This document shows positions 22,723 through 32,259 of a DNA stretch of 33,825 bases, piece after piece. A program made the position numbers and the translations under genes. The notes below the pieces were generated by a model that made no database searches, was not told the DNA's origin, and saw only the letters and a list, made by a program, of their open reading frames with translations. The first letter of the stretch is position 1. Each line of letters begins with the position of its first letter. The DNA comes from an uncultured Alphaproteobacteria bacterium (GTDB lineage: Bacteria; Pseudomonadota; Alphaproteobacteria; RF32; CAG-239): the NCBI GenBank assembly GCA_944389095.1, contig CALXLC010000035.1:1-33825 (forward strand). The letters are read 5' to 3'.

Positions 22723-23901
22723 ATGAATGCAAACGGCAGAAAATTCAGTTGTTTAAAATTCGCGGCGGCAATATGCCTGGCCCTGGGATTGTGGACGCAG
22801 ACGGCCCGGGCGTCGGTCTCCTCCATCATTATTGACGCCGAAACCGGAACCGTTCTGTCTTCCTCCAATGCCGATTCTCTCCGTTATCCCGCCTCTCTCA
22901 CCAAATTGATGACTTTATATATAACTTTTAACGCTCTTGATAAGGGCCTGATTAAACTTGACGACAAATTAACCGTCTCCCGCACAGCGGCTAACCGCTC
23001 GCCCTCAAAACTCGGGCTTCGCCCCGGAGAAAAAATTGCCGTCAAAGATGCCATCCTGGCATTAATTGTCAAATCAGCCAATGACTGCGCCACCGTTCTG
23101 GCCGAAGGCTTGGGCTACAGCGAGGCACGCTTTGCCGAAACCATGACGGAAGTCGCCCGTGAACTCGGCATGAAAAACACAACCTTCAAAAACGCATCCG
23201 GCCTGCCCAACCGCCAGCAAAAAACCACCGCCAGAGACATGGCTCTGCTCGGCGCCGCAATGTACCACCATTTTCCGCAATATTACAAACTCTTTTCTAC
23301 CAAAAAATTCACCTACAACGGCCGTACGTATTACACGCATAATCACCTGCTCAAAACCTTTGAAGGCGCGGACGGCATGAAAACCGGCTTTACCAACGCC
23401 GCCGGATACAACATTATTACTTCCGCCGAACGCGACGGACACCGCGTTATTGCCGTCACCATGGGACACAGAACACTCAAAAAACGAGACAAAACCGTTG
23501 CCGACATGATGAACAAAGGACTGACCAAGCTGGCTCTCGCCGATAACATCGGTCAGCAAAAGCTGTATGCCTCTTCCGTCTCGGAAAATGACGAAGAAAC
23601 CGTACAAACGGCATCCGGAGCCTGGGGGGTTCAGGTCGGCGCATTTTCAAATTATGCCAAAGCCCGTAATTTTGCCCTCTCCGTCAAACAGAAGGCAAAA
23701 TCAACCGTTTTGGCCAATTCCCGCATAGATATTGAGCCGGCCCGCAAAGGCGCCGCAGTGGTTTACCGCTCCAAATTAATCGGAATGGAAAAAAATGAAG
23801 CGGATAAAACATGTAATCGTTTGAAAAAATCAAATCAGTCTTGTATAGTAGTCGCATCTGACGATAACCCGCAACTTGCAATGGCCGAGCAGCAACAATG
23901 A
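22723..23901 (+). CDS. D-alanyl-D-alanine carboxypeptidase with C-terminal SPOR domain
   Basis: A 392-residue exported penicillin-binding protein of peptidase family S11. A signal peptide (to about ARA, residue 30) is followed by the catalytic domain with Ser58-Leu-Thr-Lys61, Ser118-Ala-Asn120 and Lys220-Thr-Gly222, all in place. The enzyme removes the terminal D-Ala from peptidoglycan stems. A SPOR domain (about 300-385: GVQVGAFSNYAKARNFA) replaces the usual PBP5 anchor region; SPOR domains bind denuded glycan at the division septum. The ribosome site is weak (AGAGATAAAG). The stop overlaps the mipZ start (ATGA), linking a septal cell-wall enzyme to division-site control. I use no dac letter because DacA, DacC and DacF cannot be separated by eye. 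Confidence 0.92.
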   Translation: MNANGRKFSCLKFAAAICLALGLWTQTARASVSSIIIDAETGTVLSSSNADSLRYPASLTKLMTLYITFNALDKGLIKLDDKLTVSRTAANRSPSKLGLRPGEKIAVKDAILALIVKSANDCATVLAEGLGYSEARFAETMTEVARELGMKNTTFKNASGLPNRQQKTTARDMALLGAAMYHHFPQYYKLFSTKKFTYNGRTYYTHNHLLKTFEGADGMKTGFTNAAGYNIITSAERDGHRVIAVTMGHRTLKKRDKTVADMMNKGLTKLALADNIGQQKLYASSVSENDEETVQTASGAWGVQVGAFSNYAKARNFALSVKQKAKSTVLANSRIDIEPARKGAAVVYRSKLIGMEKNEADKTCNRLKKSNQSCIVVASDDNPQLAMAEQQQ

Positions 23902-24704
23902 ACGAAACGCCTCAAAAAAAAGCCCACATCATTGTCATCAGCAATGAAAAAGGCGGCACCGGAAAATCAACCCTGGCAATGCATCTGAGCGTCAAGCTCA
24001 TGCAAGAAGGATTTAAAGTTGCGACCATCGACCTTGACGGCCGCCAGGGCAGCTTGTCAAAATACATTTCAAATCGTCAGACCTTTTGCGAAGACAAGGG
24101 CATTAAACTGCCGATTCCGGAACATTTTCGCTTTGAACCGGAAACCAACATTTACCTGATTCCCGGAGAAAGAGAAAAAATCGGCCATCAGATTTACGAC
24201 TTGTCCAACGAATACGATGCCGTTGTCATTGACACTCCCGGAACCAAAAACTATTTGTTTGAAGAAGCGCATAAATATGCCGATACGCTGATAACGCCGA
24301 TTTCGGATAGTCTGATTGACCTCAACGTTATTGCCGATATTGATTATGAAACCGGCAAAATCAATGCGCCGGGCCACTATGCCAATTTTGTCTGGGAAAC
24401 AAAAAAATTTCTGGCATCTCAGGGCAAAGCATATCTTAACTGGATTATTGCCGCCAACAAAATATCGCCGACCCGCTCCCGTAATAAGGAAATAGTATTC
24501 GACTATCTGCAAAAAATTTCAAAACTTTACGGTTTCCGCTTTTTTGACGGCATCAAAGACCGGGTTATCTACAAAGAATTGTTTCTGGAAGGCCTCACCG
24601 TTTTGGATATGCAGCACGAACAGCTCAAAATGAGAATGAGTATTTCGCACCTGGCCGCCAAAATGGAAATCAAACGTCTGGCCGAATTTATTTGCCCCGA
24701 ATAA
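23898..24704 (+). CDS. mipZ: MipZ-type ParA-family division regulator
   Basis: The 268-residue ATPase begins HIIVISNEKGGTGKST, the deviant Walker A of ParA/MinD proteins with signature Lys18 and Lys23. The VATIDLDGRQGSLSKYISNR segment and the VVIDTPG switch follow, and near the end comes RFFDGIKDRVIYKELFLEGL. These run parallel to Caulobacter MipZ, including the DLDxRQ and LRDRVIYRELF-like blocks, so MipZ fits better than a plasmid ParA. MipZ forms a gradient from the chromosome origin and inhibits FtsZ, placing division at midcell. No parB or parS is seen here. It overlaps the carboxypeptidase gene by four bases. Confidence 0.88.
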   Translation: MNETPQKKAHIIVISNEKGGTGKSTLAMHLSVKLMQEGFKVATIDLDGRQGSLSKYISNRQTFCEDKGIKLPIPEHFRFEPETNIYLIPGEREKIGHQIYDLSNEYDAVVIDTPGTKNYLFEEAHKYADTLITPISDSLIDLNVIADIDYETGKINAPGHYANFVWETKKFLASQGKAYLNWIIAANKISPTRSRNKEIVFDYLQKISKLYGFRFFDGIKDRVIYKELFLEGLTVLDMQHEQLKMRMSISHLAAKMEIKRLAEFICPE

Positions 24705-24728
24705 CGGCTGATAAGTCGCGCTTTATAC

Positions 24729-24756
24729 TTGCGTTCGGCTTTGTCCGTGCTAAAAT
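24729..24756 (+). promoter_or_regulatory. Possible promoter of pgm
   Basis: TTGCGT (24729-24734), a 16-base spacer and TAAAAT (24751-24756), 38 bases before the ATG. The -35 is a weak match. Confidence 0.35.
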
Positions 24757-24794
24757 CTCCCCTATAAAAAACAGCAGTTGATTAAGGAGATATA

Positions 24795-26414
24795 ATGATT
24801 AAAACCATTGCCACCACCCCGTACGACGACCAAAAAATGGGGACGGCCGGTTTGCGCCGCAAATCAAAAGTCGTCATGCAGCCCAACTATGTTGAAAACT
24901 TCATGCAGAGCATTTTTAACACCATTGGTGACCTGCACGGAAAAACTTTTGTCGTCGGCGGTGACGGAAGATATTATAATGACATTGCCATCCAAAAAAT
25001 TATCAAAATGGCCGCGGCAAACGGCGTCGCCAAACTAATTGTCGGGCAAAACGGCTTCATTTCGACGCCGGCCGGTTCCAACGTTATTTTGAAAAACCAT
25101 GCGAACGGCGGTTTTATTCTCTCCGCATCACATAACCCCGGCGGTCCAAACGGTGATTTCGGCATCAAATATTCCAACGAAAGCGGCGGACAGATTCCCA
25201 GCCAAATCAGCGATAAAATCTATCAAAATACCAAAATGATTACAGAATACAAAATTTGCGATATTCCTGACATTGATCTTTCCGAACTCGGCGTTCAGAA
25301 TATTTGCGGAATGACCGTGGAAGTGATAGATCCGGTCAAAGATTACGTTGAAATGATGCAGCAGATTTTCGATTTTTCGGCCTTAAAAAAACTCTTTGCG
25401 GCCGGTTTCACCATGCGTTTTGACGCCATGAACGCTGTAACCGGCCCCTATGCCGTCCGGATTTTTGAAGAAATTCTGGGCGCGCCCAAAGGAACGGTTG
25501 TTCATGCCAGCCCCTTGCCGGATTTCGGCGGTTTGCATCCTGACCCCAATCTGGTTTACGCCAAAGAACTGGTTGACTTTATGAACTCGGACAAAGCGGC
25601 CGATTTTGGTGCGGCCAACGACGGCGACGGCGACCGCAACATGATTTTGGGCCGGCATTTTTTTGTCACACCCAGCGACAGTCTGGCCATCATTACCGAC
25701 AATTTTCAACTGATTCCCGCATACAAAAACGGCATTTACGGCGTGGCAAAATCAGCGGCGACATCAACGGCGGTTTCCCGTGTGGCCCGGGCGCATGATA
25801 TCGGCTACTACGAAGTGCCGACCGGCTGGAAATACTTTGTCAATCTGATGGATTCCAAACGGATTACTTTCTGCGGCGAAGAAAGTTTCGGCACGGGATC
25901 TTCCCACATCCGCGAAAAAGACGGTATCTGGGCAGTTTTATTCTGGCTCAGCATCATTGCCGCCACCGGCAAATCGGTCGAACAAATCACCCGGGAACAC
26001 TGGGCCAAATACGGTCGCAGTTATTACATGCGTTTTGACTTTGAAGGCCTCGACACGGGTGTTGCGGACAAACTGATGAGCGATCTCGAAAACAAACTCC
26101 CTTCGCTCAACGGCAAAAACATCAACGGTTTTCAGATATCTTCCGCCGCACCGTTTATCTATAATGATCCGGTTGACGGCAGCTCCACCAAAAACGGCTT
26201 GATTATATCTTTCGCCGACGGCTCCCGCATCGTTTATCGGTTGTCGGGGACCGGCTCCAGCGGAGCAACTTTACGCGTTTATCTGGAAAGATACAGCAAA
26301 ACGGATTTAGACAACGAACCGCTGAAAATGCTTGAGGAAATCCTCAAAATTGCCATGGATGCGGCGGAAATTCCCGAAAGGACAGGAAAACACCAAGCCG
26401 ATGTCATTACCTAA
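24795..26414 (+). CDS. pgm: Phosphoglucomutase
   Basis: A 539-residue enzyme of the alpha-D-phosphohexomutase family that interconverts glucose-1-phosphate and glucose-6-phosphate. The catalytic phosphoserine is Ser112 (SASHNPGG). The Mg loop is Asp276-Gly-Asp278-Gly-Asp280-Arg281, the sugar loop is Gly361-Glu-Glu-Ser-Phe365, and the phosphate-binding loop near the end is RLSGTGSSGATLR. The opening TTPYDDQKMGTAGLRRKS marks the glucose-specific type and not phosphomannomutase. Its product feeds UDP-glucose synthesis, the donor used by OpgH elsewhere in this window. AAGGAGATATA precedes the ATG. The last 14 bases overlap the next gene. Confidence 0.95.
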   Translation: MIKTIATTPYDDQKMGTAGLRRKSKVVMQPNYVENFMQSIFNTIGDLHGKTFVVGGDGRYYNDIAIQKIIKMAAANGVAKLIVGQNGFISTPAGSNVILKNHANGGFILSASHNPGGPNGDFGIKYSNESGGQIPSQISDKIYQNTKMITEYKICDIPDIDLSELGVQNICGMTVEVIDPVKDYVEMMQQIFDFSALKKLFAAGFTMRFDAMNAVTGPYAVRIFEEILGAPKGTVVHASPLPDFGGLHPDPNLVYAKELVDFMNSDKAADFGAANDGDGDRNMILGRHFFVTPSDSLAIITDNFQLIPAYKNGIYGVAKSAATSTAVSRVARAHDIGYYEVPTGWKYFVNLMDSKRITFCGEESFGTGSSHIREKDGIWAVLFWLSIIAATGKSVEQITREHWAKYGRSYYMRFDFEGLDTGVADKLMSDLENKLPSLNGKNINGFQISSAAPFIYNDPVDGSSTKNGLIISFADGSRIVYRLSGTGSSGATLRVYLERYSKTDLDNEPLKMLEEILKIAMDAAEIPERTGKHQADVIT

Positions 26415-27519
26415 AAAGTCCATATTCAGCTTTGTTCTGGCCGGTTTGTCGGCCCTGGTGCCAGCCGGGGCCGAGGCCGGTTTATACGGCTTCACCCTGC
26501 CGCACCCTTATACTTATGAAGAAGAACTTCTGGATATAGACGTTCCGCCGCTGCATATCCCAAACTATCGCAGCCTGATGCGGGATAATCTGCTGATGCT
26601 CATTGATTATGCCAAAGCGGTTAAACCTGACTTTAAAATCGTAGCGCACGAAGGCGTCAATCTGCTTCACAAAAGCCTTTGGGAACATCACCTGGAAGGA
26701 TATAACGAAGCCCGGCGCAAAGGCATCAATGCCGACGACCCTTCCTTTCTGGAACGTTTAAAAAAACAGCATCCGCAAATGGAAAGCTTCGCCGGCACAC
26801 CGGCATACCGTTATCTGAACAGCCTGGACGCCATTGCCGTTAATAATCTGTATTGCGGAAAACGGCAGCTCCCGGAGCATATTGCCGAGGCGGGCCTTCC
26901 GGTCATTGCCATTGACCGCTGTGCCACCGAACGGGATTTGGATAAAGCAATCGTCAGCTCAATAGTCAACCGCCATTTGTTTTACGGATTTACCGACCCG
27001 CAATATGCATTTAATGACATCAGCCGGCAGCCGGTAATCAACGAAAGCGCCAAAAATGTCGACAGTCTTCGAAAAGCCGCAAATTTTTTGCTCCTTAACG
27101 ACGACCGTAAATTTGCCGATAAAAACGAATTCATCGAAGCCGTCAGAAACAGCAACTTTGACGTAATTGTCATTACGCCGTTATTCCGTCACAACCAGCG
27201 TTTTTCAAATCAGGAAATCCGCAGCATGAAATTCAAAAAAAACGGCACTCAAAGAATTCTTCTGGCAGAAATGAATGTTTCCGAAGCCGATGCTTTAAGC
27301 TACTATTGGCAGCATAAATGGAAAATCGGCAGTCCGGACTGGCTGGTTCGCCAATCCTTTGTCAATGATAGCGGATACCTCACCAAATACTGGACGCCGG
27401 AATGGCAAAAATTGATGTCCGGCTATTTCAAATCAATTATAGACAACGGCTTCGACGGTGTCTTTTTCACCGGCATCGACAACCACCGTTACTTTGAAAA
27501 ACAAACCCCGCTTGAGTAA
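26401..27519 (+). CDS. Exported GH114/TM1410-like (MJ1477 family) protein
   Basis: The 372-residue protein has a signal peptide (MSLPKKSIFSFVLAGLSALV..., cleaved near AEA-GLY) and a TIM-barrel-like body. It matches the glycoside hydrolase 114 / TM1410-MJ1477 group: LLAEMNVSEADALSYYW, W at the end of a barrel strand, YLTKYWTPEWQ and IIDNGFDGVFF. In relatives an acidic residue follows GFDGVxL; here position 357 is Thr (FFTGID), so activity on alpha-1,4-galactosaminoglycan-type polymers is doubtful. I chose the ATG at 26401, inside the pgm end, because it gives a clean signal peptide; the frame also runs further upstream. It ends where fliQ begins, so it sits between sugar metabolism and flagellar genes. 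Confidence 0.75.
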   Translation: MSLPKKSIFSFVLAGLSALVPAGAEAGLYGFTLPHPYTYEEELLDIDVPPLHIPNYRSLMRDNLLMLIDYAKAVKPDFKIVAHEGVNLLHKSLWEHHLEGYNEARRKGINADDPSFLERLKKQHPQMESFAGTPAYRYLNSLDAIAVNNLYCGKRQLPEHIAEAGLPVIAIDRCATERDLDKAIVSSIVNRHLFYGFTDPQYAFNDISRQPVINESAKNVDSLRKAANFLLLNDDRKFADKNEFIEAVRNSNFDVIVITPLFRHNQRFSNQEIRSMKFKKNGTQRILLAEMNVSEADALSYYWQHKWKIGSPDWLVRQSFVNDSGYLTKYWTPEWQKLMSGYFKSIIDNGFDGVFFTGIDNHRYFEKQTPLE

Positions 27520-27524
27520 TGCCC

Positions 27525-27791
27525 ATGAATGAACTCGAAGTTTTAGACATTTCCCGCGATGCGGTCTTCACCCTTCTCAAAATCGTCACGCCGATTTTGC
27601 TGGTGGCGCTTTGCGTCGGTTTAATTATCGGTATTTTTCAGGCTCTGACGCAAATTCAGGAAATGACTTTGGCCTTTGTCCCCAAAATTATTGCCGTATT
27701 TGTAACCATCATCCTGCTGTTCCCCTTCATGCTGGGACAAATGCAGACATTGACGGAAAGCCTGTTCTCCAAAATCAGCGGAGGCGGATGA
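27525..27791 (+). CDS. fliQ: Flagellar export protein FliQ
   Basis: An 88-residue protein with two membrane helices, of the usual FliQ length. The family opening is MNELEVLDISRDAVFTLLKI, then FQALTQIQEMTLAFVPKII and LLFPFMLGQM. FliQ forms the gate of the flagellar type III export channel with FliP and FliR. A possible ATG six bases upstream would overlap the preceding stop; the ATG at 27525 gives the conventional N-terminus and a better-spaced TTGAG. FliP is not encoded in the window. The stop overlaps the fliR start. Confidence 0.93.
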   Translation: MNELEVLDISRDAVFTLLKIVTPILLVALCVGLIIGIFQALTQIQEMTLAFVPKIIAVFVTIILLFPFMLGQMQTLTESLFSKISGGG

Positions 27792-28552
27792 CCCGGATGC
27801 AGCAGCTTATCAGCCTGAACCTTTACCATTTTCTGATGGTCTTTTTGCGGCTCGGCTCGGCATTAATGGTAATGCCGGGCTTTACGACATCTTATGTCAG
27901 CACGCAGGTCCGTCTGTCGGCAGCGCTGGCCCTTTCGGTCGTTATGGTACCGGTTGTTGCACCGCATCTTCCCGCGCCCCCGCAGACGCTGGCGGTCTTT
28001 TTTCGCTGCATTGCCTTCGAAGTCACCGTCGGCATCTTTTTGGGAGTCGTGATGCAGATTATGTATTCGGCGCTCAATCTGGCGGGAAACTTTGCCGGCC
28101 AGGCCATCGGCTTCAGTAACGCCCAGATTTTTGACCCGGCCTTTCAGGCTCAGTCGATTGTTTTGGAAACATTCTTGAGCCTGACGGCTTTAACCGTAAT
28201 TTTTTTAATGGATTTGCATCATCTGATGCTGGGCGCAATCGTGGACAGCTACCATATTTTTCCCGTCGGCGGAGAAATGCCCTGGGGCGATTTTGCAAAC
28301 GAACTGAGTTCTGACTTAAATCAGGCATTCATAACCGGATTCAAGGTCGGAGCACCGTTTATCGCCTTTACCATCGTCTTTTACGCCGGCATGGGACTTG
28401 TTTCGCGCCTGATGCCGCAATTAAACATCTTTTTTCTGTCACTGCCGTTGCAGATTTACCTCGGGCTCGGACTGCTTTTCATTACCCTGCCGATAATGAT
28501 AATGTGGTTCATCCGATATTTTGAAAACGGCCTCAACCGATTTTTGCATTAA
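27788..28552 (+). CDS. fliR: Flagellar export protein FliR
   Basis: A 254-residue protein with about six membrane helices. Family motifs include FLRLGSALMVMPGF near the start, GEMPWG in a loop and FFLSLPLQIYLGLGLLFITLP near the end. FliR closes the FliP5-Q4-R1 export gate. The start is the ATG at 27788 that overlaps the fliQ stop as ATGA; the open frame continues upstream inside fliQ but those residues are a shadow. An ATG at 27797 is an alternative, better spaced from GGAGG. FlhB follows 12 bases later. Confidence 0.93.
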   Translation: MTRMQQLISLNLYHFLMVFLRLGSALMVMPGFTTSYVSTQVRLSAALALSVVMVPVVAPHLPAPPQTLAVFFRCIAFEVTVGIFLGVVMQIMYSALNLAGNFAGQAIGFSNAQIFDPAFQAQSIVLETFLSLTALTVIFLMDLHHLMLGAIVDSYHIFPVGGEMPWGDFANELSSDLNQAFITGFKVGAPFIAFTIVFYAGMGLVSRLMPQLNIFFLSLPLQIYLGLGLLFITLPIMIMWFIRYFENGLNRFLH

Positions 28553-28564
28553 GGACGGAGGAAC

Positions 28565-29638
28565 ATGGTCGCACCGGAAGATGAAGACGAAGCCTCCAAA
28601 ACGGAAGAACCGTCCGAACGAAAAATAAGCAAAGCCAAAGAAGAAGGCGATGTTGCAATCTCTCAGGATGCCAAAAGTTTTATCATGCTGCTGGGAATGC
28701 TGTTTGTCGTCTGGTTGCTGGTTCCTCTTATGGCAAAATGGTATTATCTGCTGTCAGTACGCTTTATCGAAAACGCCGGGCAAATCTCCGTAGATGCCGG
28801 AAATTTCAAACTCCTTCTGAAAGACAGCGTTTTGGGATTATTCAAAATCATGGCCCTTCCGTTTACGATTTTCATGGTTTTGGGAATATTCGCCAGCATC
28901 GCTCAGACCGGGTTTATCTACGCCCCAAAAAAACTGGAACCCAATTGGAACAAACTCAACCTCTTTGCCAACATCGTCAATTTTATCAACATGAAAAAGA
29001 TTGTCGAAAGCATAAAGGGAATTATCAAAATTGCGGCAATTGCTTTTGTGGCAATTCTGGCGCTCAAGCCCTATTTGGCAAAAGCGGAACTTCTGCCGAC
29101 AATGGACACCGTCGGCATTCTGAAATTTATTCACAAAATGGTCGTTTTACTTTTGTTTACGGTTGTGATAGCGGTTCTGATTATTGCCGTTGCCGACTAC
29201 GCCTACCAGAAATACACCCATTTGAAAAAACTGCGGATGACCAAACAAGAAGTCAAAGACGAATATAAACAAATGGAGGGAGACCCGCTGGTCAAATCGC
29301 GCATCCGTCAGGTGCGCATGGAGCGGGCCCGCCACCGTATGATGGAAAACGTCCCCAAGGCCGATGTGGTCATCGTCAACCCGACCCACTATGCGGTTGC
29401 TCTGGAATATAAAATGGAAACCATGGACGCCCCCAAAGTCACGGCCAAAGGCGTCGACAACGTTGCTCTGAGAATAAAGGCCCTGGCCGAAGAAAACGAT
29501 GTGCCCATTGTCGAAAACCCGCCGCTGGCGCGTGCCTTGTTTGCATCAACCGAATTGGATCAGACCATTCCGCAGGAACACTTTAAAGCCGTTGCAGAGG
29601 TAATTGGATATGTTATGCAGCTCAAAAATCAACAATAG
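28565..29638 (+). CDS. flhB: Flagellar export switch protein FlhB
   Basis: A 357-residue protein of standard length with four membrane helices (about 35-210) and a cytoplasmic C-terminal domain. The self-cleavage motif Asn272-Pro-Thr-His275 is intact. Cleavage switches export from rod/hook to filament proteins. The N-terminus has the usual acidic, flexible start and SERKISKAKEEGDVAIS. GGAGG precedes the ATG. The gene is the last flagellar gene here; cckA begins inside its end. Confidence 0.95.
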   Translation: MVAPEDEDEASKTEEPSERKISKAKEEGDVAISQDAKSFIMLLGMLFVVWLLVPLMAKWYYLLSVRFIENAGQISVDAGNFKLLLKDSVLGLFKIMALPFTIFMVLGIFASIAQTGFIYAPKKLEPNWNKLNLFANIVNFINMKKIVESIKGIIKIAAIAFVAILALKPYLAKAELLPTMDTVGILKFIHKMVVLLLFTVVIAVLIIAVADYAYQKYTHLKKLRMTKQEVKDEYKQMEGDPLVKSRIRQVRMERARHRMMENVPKADVVIVNPTHYAVALEYKMETMDAPKVTAKGVDNVALRIKALAEENDVPIVENPPLARALFASTELDQTIPQEHFKAVAEVIGYVMQLKNQQ

Positions 29639-32258
29639 ACCGGACAAACTTTTACAATCCCGTCTGATATCCCTGGCTTTTTCGCTGGTCGGACTGACGG
29701 CAGTGCTGATTTTGTTTTTTCTGTACCCGGAATATCACCTTTACCTGATTGCGCTCAGCGCTTTGCTGGCCTCATTATGCCTGATTCTGACCATCAAAAC
29801 GCTTGATGCCGGAGAAGAGGCCATCAGCTACGGCGGTTTTGCCAACGAAATAATCCGCCACGACTTTAAATGCCGCCGAATAGAAAATTCCCTGGGTGAA
29901 GCGGTCATTCAAAATGCGGCGGCGGAAGATTTGCTCGGACGTTTTCCCGCGCTTGAGTTTCTGGAGCGTCGTCTGACGGACGGCAACAGCAACAAAGCAG
30001 CCTTCCATCGCCTGCAAACGGCCTGCCAAAACCTCACCCCCGGCCGGGAAACGCTTTCGCTCACCCTTCACCAAAACGACGGCCGTCTGTTTCTGGAAAC
30101 AGAATGGTTCGAAATCTCCGTACGCCCCATATATTTGAAAAAAACTGATATTTTTGAAGGCCCCTTCTCAATCAAAAAAATCAAAAAAGAGACCTATCTT
30201 TACTGGAGTTTCAACAATGTGACCGCCGCACGCAACATGGATGAAGTCTTCCATGACGAATGCCGCTCGCTCCACGATTTTATCGACGATCTGCCGATAG
30301 GGCTTTACAGCACGGACAAAGAATATAAGCTGGAATATATCAATCACAATCTGGCCGAATTTCTGGGTATCAGCGAAGAACAGGCCGTTGGCCGGCTGCT
30401 GCCGGAATTTCTGGCCACAAACTCTGTGCTTCCCGAACACCGCGACTTCTGGCAGGGCGGGCTTTACTTTGTCAAGTCCGGAGGACAAACGGCCCCTGCC
30501 TATGTGTTTCAAAAAAGCTACCGCGAAAACAATTTATACAAAATGCGCGGCGCCGTTGTCAGCAGTCTGCCCGGCAGTCCCGAAATACAACAACGTCTGG
30601 AACAGGCACGGGACAAAATCAGTTGGCTGTTTAACAATGCGCCGGTCGGCATTGTTTTCATCAATACCGAAGGGATTATTTCGGAATGCAATCCTCAGGC
30701 GGCGTTTTTCTTGCACCACGATGTAAACGGATTACGCGGCACGGCATTGTTTAACCTGATAGACAGCAGCGAACGCAGTGCCTTCCAAAAACATCTGGAA
30801 GAAGTAAAAGCCGCCAAAACAGCTTCAGTCTCGGCGGAATTGCATCTCAATCCGGAACGCAAAGACGAGGTCACCAGCACCTACATCAGCAGCATGCGCC
30901 GTTTTCACGGCACGGCCGACGAAACCATCTCCGGTTTTGTACTTTATATGACAGACGCCACCAAACAAAAAAATCTTGAACTGCAGTTTGCTCAGGCTCA
31001 AAAAATGCAGGCTGTCGGCCAACTGGCCGGAGGTGTGGCCCACGATTTCAACAATCTGCTGACCGCCATGATTGGCTTTACCGATTTGCTGCTGCAGCGC
31101 CACGGCGTGGGAGACCCCTCTTTTGCGGATTTGATTCAAATAAAACAAAATGCCAACCGGGCCGCGGGACTGGTTCGTCAGTTGCTGGCCTTTTCGCGCA
31201 AACAGCCGCTGCAGCCGAAACTGATAGACGTCACCGATAACTTCGTAGAACTCAGCCACATGCTCAAACGTATTCTCGGTGAAAAAATAACCCTCAAATT
31301 TCATCATGGTTCCGATTTGGGTTACATTAAAGTTGATCCGGTACAATTTTCTCAGGTAATTATAAACCTTGCCGTCAACGCCAAAGATGCCATGGAGGGC
31401 AGCGGCACATTGACCATCAGCACAGACACCCGGGTCCTGACGGAAAGCTATCGTTTTGGGGATGATATTGTTAAACCCGGAGAGTTTGTTGTGATAGACG
31501 TCACCGACACCGGCTGCGGCATTCCGCCGGAAAACCTCAACCGGATTTTTGATCCCTTCTTCTCCACCAAACAAAACGTCGTCGGTTCCGGCACCGGCTT
31601 AGGGCTGGCCATGGTTTACGGAATTGTCCGCCAGACCGAAGGTTTTATAAAAGTAGAAAGCGAAGTCGGCAAAGGCACGACGTTTTCCATCCACCTGCCC
31701 CGTTTTGAGGCCGACAGCGAGGAAGAAAACAACAATGACGATAGCGAAATCGTCACCGCAAAAGACGGTTCGCCGATTCTCACCGTACAGGAAAAAATTG
31801 CCGCGCCGCTCAACATCAATCAAAAAATCATTGTCGGCCTGAATGTTTCAAATACCATTGACCGCTCGCACACAGCCGCGCGCAGCAACGAAAACATCCG
31901 CATCCTGTTTGTAGAGGACGAAGACGCGGTTCGCACTTTTGCCGTCCGTGCCCTGAAGAAAAAAGGTTACGACATCACCGGATGCAATTCGGCGGAAAAC
32001 GCGCTGGACAGCATCGCCGGCGATTCGAACTACCGCCTGCTGATTACCGACATGGTAATGCCCGGCATGAGCGGCGCCGAACTGACCAAAATCGTCAAAG
32101 AAAAAATTCCCGGCATTAAAGTTATCTTGGCATCCGGCTATTCGGAAGAAATCGTCCGTCAGGAGCTGGATAATTTCGAAGACTTCGATTTTATTACCAA
32201 GCCTTATAGTCTCGGCGACTTGACAGCAAAGGTTTTTGATGTCTTAAATAAGGATTAG
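29610..32258 (+). CDS. cckA: CckA-type hybrid histidine kinase
   Basis: The 882-residue hybrid kinase has two membrane helices (about 20-65), a helical region, and two PAS domains (about 220-330 and 335-450). A HisKA domain carries His478 ([17 protein letters not shown]). The HATPase domain has its N box [10 protein letters not shown] (about 587) and glycine loop [10 protein letters not shown] receiver domain follows from about residue 764 with Asp814. The HisKA and receiver blocks are very close to Caulobacter CckA, which phosphorylates CtrA through ChpT and controls the cell cycle and motility. I chose the ATG at 29610 because GAGG lies nine bases upstream; a TTG six bases earlier is possible. 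The gene overlaps flhB by 29 bases. It is longer than Caulobacter CckA (691 residues). Confidence 0.9.
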   Translation: MLCSSKINNRPDKLLQSRLISLAFSLVGLTAVLILFFLYPEYHLYLIALSALLASLCLILTIKTLDAGEEAISYGGFANEIIRHDFKCRRIENSLGEAVIQNAAAEDLLGRFPALEFLERRLTDGNSNKAAFHRLQTACQNLTPGRETLSLTLHQNDGRLFLETEWFEISVRPIYLKKTDIFEGPFSIKKIKKETYLYWSFNNVTAARNMDEVFHDECRSLHDFIDDLPIGLYSTDKEYKLEYINHNLAEFLGISEEQAVGRLLPEFLATNSVLPEHRDFWQGGLYFVKSGGQTAPAYVFQKSYRENNLYKMRGAVVSSLPGSPEIQQRLEQARDKISWLFNNAPVGIVFINTEGIISECNPQAAFFLHHDVNGLRGTALFNLIDSSERSAFQKHLEEVKAAKTASVSAELHLNPERKDEVTSTYISSMRRFHGTADETISGFVLYMTDATKQKNLELQFAQAQKMQAVGQLAGGVAHDFNNLLTAMIGFTDLLLQRHGVGDPSFADLIQIKQNANRAAGLVRQLLAFSRKQPLQPKLIDVTDNFVELSHMLKRILGEKITLKFHHGSDLGYIKVDPVQFSQVIINLAVNAKDAMEGSGTLTISTDTRVLTESYRFGDDIVKPGEFVVIDVTDTGCGIPPENLNRIFDPFFSTKQNVVGSGTGLGLAMVYGIVRQTEGFIKVESEVGKGTTFSIHLPRFEADSEEENNNDDSEIVTAKDGSPILTVQEKIAAPLNINQKIIVGLNVSNTIDRSHTAARSNENIRILFVEDEDAVRTFAVRALKKKGYDITGCNSAENALDSIAGDSNYRLLITDMVMPGMSGAELTKIVKEKIPGIKVILASGYSEEIVRQELDNFEDFDFITKPYSLGDLTAKVFDVLNKD

Positions 32259-32259
32259 C

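Noticed and set aside
30825-31574. Long antisense frame within cckA
   Set aside because: Antisense shadow of conserved kinase domains, without start signal or recognisable protein features.
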